From positions 12,082,725-12,146,724 of the forward strand of contig JAJEKV010000002.1 of the NCBI GenBank assembly GCA_021234155.1: 64,000 nt of DNA, in the 5' to 3' direction. Numbering within the stretch: position 1 is the stretch's first letter; each line of letters starts with the position of its first letter. Positions 56,350 to 64,000 of the stretch are shown here, piece by piece. Source of the stretch: Isoetes taiwanensis. Taxonomy: Eukaryota > Streptophyta > Lycopodiopsida > Isoetales > Isoetaceae. The position numbers and the translations under genes are program-made. Under the pieces are notes generated by a model. It saw only the letters and a list, made by a program, of their open reading frames with translations. It made no database searches and had not been told where the DNA came from.

Positions 56350-57520
56350 AATGCAAGGGCAAGGGATTACAATGGATGGAACGACATTAAGTCTCTCATA
56401 TAGTGATACAATCCAATGGCATTAAGGTTTATCACATATAGGACCCCATTCTGACATCCCTAGGATTGGATCATGCTAGAAGTCGGGCAATAGGATGTGG
56501 GTTTACTTCCACGTGACAGATTGAGAATTCCGGGTTCTCTTTGGTGATGCTTACAATGTCATCCAAATTAAGTCTTATAGAAGGATGGGGAGAGAATGTC
56601 ATATCATATGGTTCATGATCATTTGCTACTTAATTGAAATATCCAAAAAGAAAACTTGACCATATATATCTTAATGTTTGCAATGACATTGTGGACCACT
56701 ACCACTTGGCTAGTTGTATACAGTAGACTTCCCGGTCTAAATTCCAGGGTGGAAGCATTGTCGATGTGTGCTGAGAATCCAAAAAATAGATCGGGGTGTC
56801 GTACCTGCAACGTGTAAAGAGGATAACACACCGATCCATCAAGGTTAGATTGTTGGTTGAAGGCGCTGGAATGCTGGGTGAAAACGCTGGAACGCCAGGT
56901 CGAATCAAAGAATGGGCAATAAAAAATCTCCATATGCACAACTTAAAACATTTTTTAAAAGAAAATGTGATACATGGCGAATAGTCATTGGCGGATGCCT
57001 CTGAATCAATGGTACCCTATATTTACATAATGTAGTGTCATTTCCAACATGAGGTATTTACTTGAGCTCGTGATCATTCTTGAACCATTTGCAAGGCGTT
57101 CTTTGGGATAGAAAGCTTTTGCACTTTCAATATATATATGCTCCACCTCTGAAGGAGACCAAAAAGAAGAGGAAAAGAAGCGGAGTATGGGCCTAATTGA
57201 TTAAATATTGAAAAGCTGCATCGAAGCCATGTATAAAGTAGGACAACGTCAAGCTTGAAATGCACAAAGGCTAAACAAGCCTAAGACTGTTGTACTTTCC
57301 ATATTTCTATAAAGTAGTTGTGCTTTAGGGAACCAAAAAAGCGATAAGATCTAGCATCCTAATGGAGTCCAATACGAAAACACTAAGAATGTGAATGAGA
57401 ATATGAATAAGAGTAATGCATAGTACATGTGAAGAACTTATTTGTATAGAATATGCATATTAGATGCCTTAACCTGACTTGCATATTTAAGCTTGAAGAG
57501 TAACAAAATTATGCTCATTT
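56350..57520. other. No confident gene; one possible upstream exon
   Basis: The minus-strand segment at about 56700-56816 follows CACGTTGCAG (acceptor-like) and reads VRHPDLFFGFSAHIDNASTLEFRP, which looks protein-like but is unplaced. The rest is AT-rich without features. Confidence 0.35.
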
Positions 57521-57525
57521 CTTGC

Positions 57526-58478
57526 TTAAACTTGACCTTCATGTTTGGCAAATCTTCCCTTCACCCTTGGCCTGACATCTGCAAGAGTTTTCCTACATTC
57601 ATACTGTTGTTGAGCTTTTAGTTAAAACTGAAAACACATAAGAATGCTTAAACCCTAGACCTCGATTGTGCTTACCTTAATTTTTTTCTGGAAATCTCTC
57701 CTTCTCCTCTTCTGCTTGTACCTTTGAATCCTAGCCTCTCGCTCCTCTTTGCTGTACCGTCCAACTTTCACAAACGGAAAGCACATTGCCTGCACAACAG
57801 TGCTGTAAGAAATCAGCCCTTTCACCTATTCTGTTGGCATCCTAATAAATCTTTTTCACAAGTGCACACCTGTAGGTTCTTCACAGGAAGTTCAGAAGTA
57901 GATACATTAGAACCTAACAAAGAAGTTGTTTCTGATGATATGACATGGTCTTCACTGTCTGTTTCTGATATCAGATCTGCTGTATCCTCTGCACAGCTCA
58001 AAGAAACCATACTGCATGACCTCTGCATCATAGATCTGTTAGAATTTTCACAATCAGCCTCAGAGTGTATACCCTGCATATTTCCCCCTTCAGAAATGGC
58101 TCCAGAAATTTTAGAATGCACAGAATCAGCTGAAAACGTTCCAAAATTGCACATTACGGATTCAAAGTTTGCAACTACATGTTCAGCACGTCCTGCCTTA
58201 TCATCTACAACTGCAGAAATCCCCTGATCATCTATAACTGCTTCACAAAACTCAAATTCCTGAAAGGATATTTCTGTGTCAGAATTAAAGCTGTAAGACC
58301 GAAATTTAACACTCAACATTTCATCCACGCATCTTTCTTCCATGTACTCCATGTCTGCCAAAGTCTGGCAGAGGGGAAGGCGAGAAAGAAATGTGGATTC
58401 ATCAGATCCAGAGGAAGAAAGGGATTGAAAGATTTCAAGCTCCTGCTGCAGAAAATCCTCATATATCTCTGGCTCCAT
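57526..58478 (-). CDS. CCT-domain protein (CONSTANS/CMF type), three exons
   Basis: Exon 1 is 58478-57870 (203 codons, MEPEIYEDFLQQELEIF...), exon 2 is 57789-57676 (38 codons) and exon 3 is 57603-57526 (25 codons plus TAA). All junctions are in phase 0 with GT/AG borders (CAG|GTGTGC, GTGCAG|GCA, AAG|GTAAGC, CAACAG|TAT). The joined protein is about 266 residues. Exon 1 is acidic and Ser-rich with no B-box zinc finger. Exons 2 and 3 together form a complete CCT domain: YSKEEREARIQRYKQKR, then FQKKIK and YECRKTLADVRPRVKGRF. CCT domains enter the nucleus and bind DNA with NF-Y subunits, regulating flowering-time, light or metabolic genes. Lack of a B-box or response-regulator domain places it in the CMF group. 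Upstream 5' UTR exons are possible (CTGTTGCAG just before the ATG). Confidence 0.88.
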
Positions 58479-58479
58479 T

Positions 58480-60228
58480 GACAAGAAAAAAAATATACAA
58501 TCTGCAACAGACACAGAACAGAAAGGGAAGACATGAACAACGAAGCCAGTTGAATATACTTGGTATTGTCCCAAAGGAGGTTTTCCAGGTTTAGGGACAC
58601 ATGCATTGGTGCACATTTACACCATCGCCCTGAAGAAATTTACCTAGAGAGATGCGAACCTTTTGTCAGAGTAGCGAAGAAATCTGGACCGTTCAAAGAA
58701 TGTGGGAGGACTGCATCTGAAGCACAATTGGGACCACCAGCGTTTGAGGGTTACACGTGCATGAAGGACACGTGAAGGACTATGATTCGTCGGACACCTT
58801 TGTTCAGTTTGGGCACATTTTTTGGGCAAGCTTTGCCATATTTGTCCAATGTTGTTGTCACAACGTGACCGTGGGGTCTTGTTTAACATTGTGAGAATTG
58901 CAATTCCATGGTCCCCAATTAGCTGACCCTGCTACAATGACATCCTCAACCGTATCGCCGTGCCCCGGACTGTTGCAACAATGGCAAATGTAGGTTGCAT
59001 CTGCTAACTAGTCATTTCCATTGGATTCATGCAGTTTTAAACTCATGCTGATTGTCAACCCACTAGGTAATCTCATACCCCCTGCTTTAAAATCATGTTA
59101 TACTGTGAACCACTTCTATGGACCTTTGCTCACATGCATCAACCATCTCTTCCCACCCAGGTTCCAGGTTTGCGGGCTGCCGCCATTCATTGGGTGTGCT
59201 ATGCAATGCTTTAGTACATTCTCGTGACATAGACATTGTGGCCATATATGCAAAATGTTTATTCAGACATTTGCTCTATTCCAACCACCACTTGCACACA
59301 AGAAGCGTCGTCCTCCATTAACTGCATTGTCACACATGGCCTACATGCTCACCATCATTGTCACATGTTACAGCTCGAGCCAATTTGATTTAAGTGGGGT
59401 ATTCATGTCAACCAATGAATAACCAATTAGCCAATGTCGTTGAATATATGAGTGGAGAACAAAGTGTGTATAAGTAGAAGAGAAATAAAATATCTACATC
59501 TTTTGGAACCCTAAACAAAGAGAATATTATAGCAAATACGTCCTTCACAAATAAGAAGGGAAAACTTGCAACTCTAGCTTGAGTGTAGATATTGGTGTGT
59601 TGTCATGTGTAAATTTCCCATTTATCATAATCTAGCGTATATAATTGTATTTGATTTTCTAACATATTGTTTCATCTTTTCATCCATTATGTCATTTTTT
59701 TCGTTGGTTTCTTATTTCTATTAGATTTATACTTTTCTTTTTCTTTTTCTTTTTTTTTCTTTTTTTTTTTATAACACATTCAATTGTTTTAGATGTATGG
59801 TCTATGGTTTCATGAATGGTCATTTGTACATCCATATTAAATCCCCCTGAAGCCACTGTCACTGTGCTATATATTCTAAATGAGGTGCGCCTCGGGCAAC
59901 CTCGATCATAGGATTCGTCAATTCTATGGGCCAGGCCATATATTGGAGCCCATGGATGCCTCTGATTTTCATTATGGTCATTTATGATTGGGGGCGCCTA
60001 TAATTTTGAAATTAAATTAACAATCCACTCAATTGTCTTAGATGTATGATCTATGTTGGTGTATATAGAGTAGTACACCAGAGTTCTTCAAAGAACTAAT
60101 CTGCTATATATATTAAGGGAGTCTCTAGTCCATTGTACAACCTTTGAAGTGCATTAAATGTTTATTGCAAACAAACCAACAAAACAATTCAAAGTCATTC
60201 CCCCAAAGTAGAAGTCTCTATTATTCAA
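58480..60228. other. No gene seen; repeats
   Basis: Upstream region of the CCT gene (which is on the minus strand). A pyrimidine tract, CTTTTT repeats, lies at 59728-59772. TCAATTGTYTTAGATGTATGRTCTATG occurs at about 59779 and again at about 60025, flanking a 240-bp stretch that begins with AATCCCCCTGAAGCC (a similar motif lies near 14545). Confidence 0.5.
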
Positions 60229-60229
60229 G

Positions 60230-61052
60230 AACAAGTGGCGGGGAGTATTCCGCTACACATACCTATAGTCCCTCAGGGTGATGTGGTGGTGCAGGTTTGG
60301 AAGGTTCATCCAGATGTTGTATCTTCTTGTTTTGTGCGGTCTTGTTAGGGTGTTGGCTATTCATGACACTCCTTTTGCCGGGCAAGTGGTCTCTGCAAAC
60401 TCAGGGTTCTCGATGGCTCGGTTTGGGCGATGGACATGGAGCTCACTTCCCCACCAGAAGGTTCGGTGCTTATATGGCGTGGTGATTTTATGTGGGAGGT
60501 GAATGTCCTTGTATGAGTCGGTTTAGGCGAGGGTGTGAGCCCTCTTTGCCCTTGTTGTGGCCTTCATCATGAGGCTGTGGAGCATTGCGGTTTATGCCCT
60601 CTCATTTGCGAGGTTGCACGGGATTTGGTAGGAGCTCTTTGGTGGGATTGAATAGCCAACAATTGCTTTGCTTCATGTGTATCACGGTGCTTGGATTCGT
60701 CTGACAAGCCTTAAATCTGTCGTGGCTTGGTTGGTGTGGTTGATTTGGCGGCGATTTATGGATCTTCGAGGAGTTGGAAGACTGCGGCCTCTCTCGATTC
60801 CTCGACTTCGGTACAAGCTATTTCAAAGCTTTTTGGTGTTTCCAGGATTGGTAGGCGGAAGTTTTCCATTGGCGGGACTTCTTGGGTGTGGTAGATGGTG
60901 ATGGTCGGTTTGTGCTGTTAGCAGAGTTGCGATTGTTGTGGAGTGTCGAGGTATCACTTGTCTCTTTGGGGCAGTTCTCCTTCCTCCTCACTTGCTTTGT
61001 AACATTACCATTCTTTTAATATATTGTTGACACAGTTCTTCAAAAAAAAAAA
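60230..61052 (+). mobile_element. 5'-truncated LINE, 3' end with poly(A) (copy 2)
   Basis: This is a plus-strand homologue of the minus-strand LINE at 11428-12665, starting at the equivalent of position 12258 there (GAACAAGTGGCGGGGAGTATT). It reads through CATGACACTCC, CTTTGCCCTTGTTGTGGCCTTCATCATGAGGCTGTGGAGCATTG (the zf-RVT CPCCGLHHEAVEH) to CTTTGTAACATTACCATTC, then GACACAGTTCTTC and 12 As. Frame breaks show it is dead. Length from the common start is nearly the same in both copies (about 825 against 830 bp). Confidence 0.88.
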
Positions 61053-61059
61053 AGAACCA

Positions 61060-61845
61060 AAAATTAGGCTTCAAAACCGTTAATCAAGTCAAGTAATTCC
61101 AAACCAGAGCAGAGATCATTCTTATTCAAGAGCAACTGATATACAAGTATTTGCTGCTGACATGGCAATTTGGACGACCAACATTAATGGTCTCTTCATT
61201 TTATTTTATTTTTTCATTTCTTAGTGTCTCATGTCAGCGATGGGTGGGCTCCGCTTGTCTTAGCAGACTGTTTGCTTCGGGTAAGCGATTTGTTTGGAGT
61301 GAATCATTGGGCTCCCTCGCATAGCTTTAGAAATTACTGTCTGTGGCCAGATCTTGCCAATATCTTCTTTTGTAATATTGATCGGCTTGCAAGTCCAAAG
61401 AAGTTGTGTCTAAAAAGGATTATTCAAATGCAGGTACAAACCTGAGGCCGGATGAAGCATGGCAGAGTCATTCAAAGAAATACTTGAAACTGGTATTTAA
61501 TGGTAAAACTGCAAAGGGTAAATTAAATATGAAAGGATAAAATATAGTAAGGGCCCTTCCATTTTCAGTATGGAGTTAGAGTTTTGGATTGCAAAAACAT
61601 AAGGTTCTGACTTTGGAATGCAAAATTATCAAGGTTATGAGTCAAGTTTCGAGTACATGCTGATAACAGTTTGGCAATATTGACATAAGCAAGGTAGATG
61701 GAATTATGAGCAAAAAGGAAAGAACTATTGTGAGAGGCTATGGTAAATCGATGTTGAGATACGAAGTTTAACCTGGCACTTGGGCAGATGCAAACTGTAC
61801 CATTGGGACTCCAATAGAATTTAGTTATTTCAGTGATATTTTTCT
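61060..61845. other. No confident gene
   Basis: An open segment at 61224-61445 (MSHVSDGWAPLVLADCLL..., FFCNIDRLASPKKLCLK) has no recognised family or splice support. The rest is AT-rich. Confidence 0.4.
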
Positions 61846-61847
61846 TT

Positions 61848-61989
61848 TTATCGACAAAAACATTAAACTCTTCGGTTGTGGTTGGTTATGAGAGATGATG
61901 TTATTTTTTTTTTTTTTTTTTGAAGGGGGGAGAAACCGAGAAAGTATAAATCCTATAAACAACCACAACTAAAAAGTTTAATTTATTTT
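61848..61989. repeat. Short foldback (MITE-like) element
   Basis: The left arm CATTAAACTCTTCGGTTGTGG, then TTGGTTATG, is inverted at the right as TATAAACAACCACAACTAA, then AAAGTTTAAT. The ~30-bp arms enclose an 80-bp centre with a 21-base T run. Flanking A/T-rich sequence prevents recognition of a target duplication. Confidence 0.65.
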
Positions 61990-62465
61990 ATTTTTATGAT
62001 GTGCAGACGTACAGTGTCAACCTGGTTAACGGCTACGGCTGAGGCTTTACCTTGTGCCCTGTATTATTTCCCTTGTGCCCTATTTCCCTGTGCCATATTC
62101 TAATCCTTTCCCTGTGTTAATCCTTTCCCTACTTTTCAGGAGTCCAAAATTTGTATTCATATTTCAATGTAACTCTTTCTTAGACAGATGCATGACCCTA
62201 AACAGCATAACGAGGCTACAAATGGCAGAAAAAATGGCAGTATGTATGAATAGGACTAAGAGAGGCTGCTTCGCCAAGAAGTCATTATTAAGGAGTCATG
62301 ATAATCTTAGGATTGTCTAGAAGCAACATCACAGAAAGTCACAAGTTGGAGATGACATAAAAGTGATATGATGCTTTTTCATCTCAGACATATGGGTTTT
62401 TATTTAGCCCTATATCATATGAAGTAGAAGAACCATTGAAAATTGCTTTTAATGTTAATTGACAG
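61990..62465. other. No gene seen
   Basis: A run of TTCCCTGTGCCCTATTTCCC-like direct repeats at 62050-62130, otherwise unremarkable. Confidence 0.5.
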
Positions 62466-62471
62466 TCAGAT

Positions 62472-64000
62472 TAGAATAGAATAGAAGAATAGAATAGAAT
62501 AGAATAGAATAGAATAGAATAGAATAGAATAGAATAGAATAGATTTTTTAGCATCCACGGAGACCGATTGGCCTATGGGACCCAAACAAAAAGAGAGCAG
62601 CAAGCATGTTCTTGACGAGGGATTAAAATCCCAGCCCGAAGGTTTTCGAGGAAAAACCCAGTATTAAGTATCGGGCATCGGGCCAGACAGCCGGGAGACA
62701 GTTCAATCAGTCCCGGAGGACAAGCGGTCCGTTGCATCCATAACCTCCTCGGTGCCATTTCAACAAACCTTGGACGTATTCAATAACTCATGCAACAGAA
62801 GCTTGAGCACTAGTAATCGGGGATCTTGCTCTCGGATCCTCAATGGCCTAGTGGCAACACCGCAAAACCTTTGCTCGTAATGCTTCCTGGCCAACGCCCC
62901 GTCTCTCAATCGCGGAGGCTGTGCTGTGCAAAGAAGCTATAAGTCCGCTTCTTCATGGCGCAATTGGGTGTACAAGTCATCAGTGTGGGCCTCTCGTGAG
63001 CCTAGGATTGACTTGCTGCTGATAGTGTGTCACTAACGCAGCGCCGAAAGCATCCGCGATCCCAGGCTTGCAAAGGAAAGTAGCATCTAGGTACGTTTTT
63101 AAGTGCCTTGTGATCACTTTCTTTGTCCTACATGTACATGACTGCTGTTTGCTGTACCCCAAATAAGTGAGAACCACCGGAAGCTTGCTTTGTCCTTCCA
63201 GCAGGCTTTCGTGCATTGGGAACCCTTCGCCATGGCCAAAAAGGTTGGGCAAACGTGTATCACCTTAGCGACCACCTTCTCGAAGCGTAAATGATATGGC
63301 GTTTCAATGCGGGAATCCGTTGAAGGGGTAGAAAACCCGCCTCACAGGTAGGATCCGGTATGGAATCAGACTTTACTCAAGGGCTCGTGCCAAAGAAGGC
63401 TTTACGCACCGCCTCGAGATCATTCCGAGTGTTGAGGGATATCACGGACCCCACACACTTCGTGGCTCCTCGACCAAGGCCAAACAAGTGTGACTGGTGG
63501 CCCCATGCTAACCCCTGCCTTGTGGCTGTTGTTCCGCATGGCATATAGTGCTTTCCAAACCGCCGTGACCACAACCTGATGGCGATCCCAATGGGTGGTA
63601 GTAGAGAACTCTATCCCTGGGCATTTGTGGTGGTCTGACCACCTCTACATCTTGTTTCTGGTAAGTAAATGGGGAAGCCCCTGACAGGATGATGAGCGAA
63701 CTAGCAGCACTAGTTTTGGCCAAGTTAACTTCGATGCCGATGAAAAGAAAAAAGTATCGGCGATATCCGAGGTGGTGTTGCATGTCCAGAATATCGCAGC
63801 GGTGAGTTTACATCACAAGATATGAGCTGTCGGTGTGATGATGCATGAGAGATGGGCCGCATCTCCATGCCTCGAGAGCCAATCTTCCGGCCTATCAATG
63901 TATAGGCTAAGAGGGGAGAGTGGGGCAACCGTCACTCCAATACTACTTCACCGCCGTCCCATTTATGTGATATGGCCTGGTACGCCTCGAGTCGCAGAGC
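62472..64000 (-). mobile_element. LINE with RT remnants and (ATTCT)n tail, continuing beyond the window
   Basis: On the minus strand, segments read RPISHASSHRQLISCDVNSPLRYSG (63928-63725; CDVNS may be a degraded catalytic YADD box), FFLFIGIEVNLAKTSAASSLI, FTYQKQDVEVV (63783-63508) and 63252-62980 (LVTHYQQQVNP). G.EVN..KT....F.Y......V is the thumb-side pattern of non-LTR reverse transcriptases. Then come a 3' UTR with GGTTTTTCCTCGAAAACC (62650) and the terminal core GGGTCCCATAGGCCAATCGG, then CCGTGGATGCTAAAAAATC, followed by about 13 ATTCT units (62473-62541). Stops and frameshifts are present. Confidence 0.75.

Noticed and set aside
55640-56941. An SMC-hinge (DMS3/GMI1-like) protein
   Set aside because: Only the coiled coil is readable, and charged coiled coils are not diagnostic.

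Overview
This window looks like nuclear DNA from a large, repeat-rich land-plant genome. The evidence is two PLS/SS-type pentatricopeptide repeat (PPR) genes of the organelle RNA-binding kind, a CCT-domain (CONSTANS-type) gene with plant-style introns, and remains of hAT, LINE and Ty3-type elements. A fern or another seed-free plant is my guess from the SS-rich PPRs and the amount of decayed transposon DNA, but nothing in the window proves it. Starts are called at ATG throughout.

Layout. 0-5.7 kb: Ty3/gypsy LTR, leader and broken gag, a 257-bp tandem duplication, LINE 3'-end fragments. 6.5-10.6 kb: two intact, tandem, paralogous PPR genes. 11.4-12.7 kb: 3' end of a poly(A)-tailed LINE (minus strand; a second copy lies on the plus strand at 60.2-61.05 kb). 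15.0-16.1 kb: a frameshifted minus-strand ORF pair with HUH/Rep-endonuclease-like motifs, next to a possible tRNA-derived SINE. 17.5-19.6 kb: exon-like pieces I cannot name. 21.6-27.2 kb: a decayed transposase-like gene of the D..(S/A)QYK-type family, split by a strand-switching CCA/TGG microsatellite and by an intact 166-codon ORF on the opposite strand. 29.2-30.6 kb: a coiled-coil gene copy (second copy at 55.6-56.3 kb) interrupted by a 6.7-kb hAT element whose 8-bp target duplication and terminal repeats can be read directly (30640-37367).

37.5-44 kb is a structural hotspot: a second CCA/TGG array, 157-bp tandem repeats, a GT/GA tract, about 2.5 kb of a 19-bp satellite, then a 2-kb imperfect palindrome containing three copies of a smaller hairpin module and followed by the same satellite in inverted orientation. 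44.2-49.6 kb: a repeat-bearing TATA promoter, about 3.7 kb of decayed coding sequence and an intact FCP1-like (HAD) protein. 50-56 kb: LINE and Ty3 fragments. 57.5-58.5 kb: a complete three-exon CCT-domain gene on the minus strand. 62.5-64 kb: 3' half of a LINE with reverse-transcriptase remnants and an (ATTCT)n tail; its 3'-end signature recurs at three more places with different microsatellite tails.

Only the two PPR genes, the CCT gene, the FCP1-like gene and perhaps the 166-codon ORF look like intact genes. There is no operon-like organisation. Most of the remaining sequence is transposon debris and tandem or inverted repeats.
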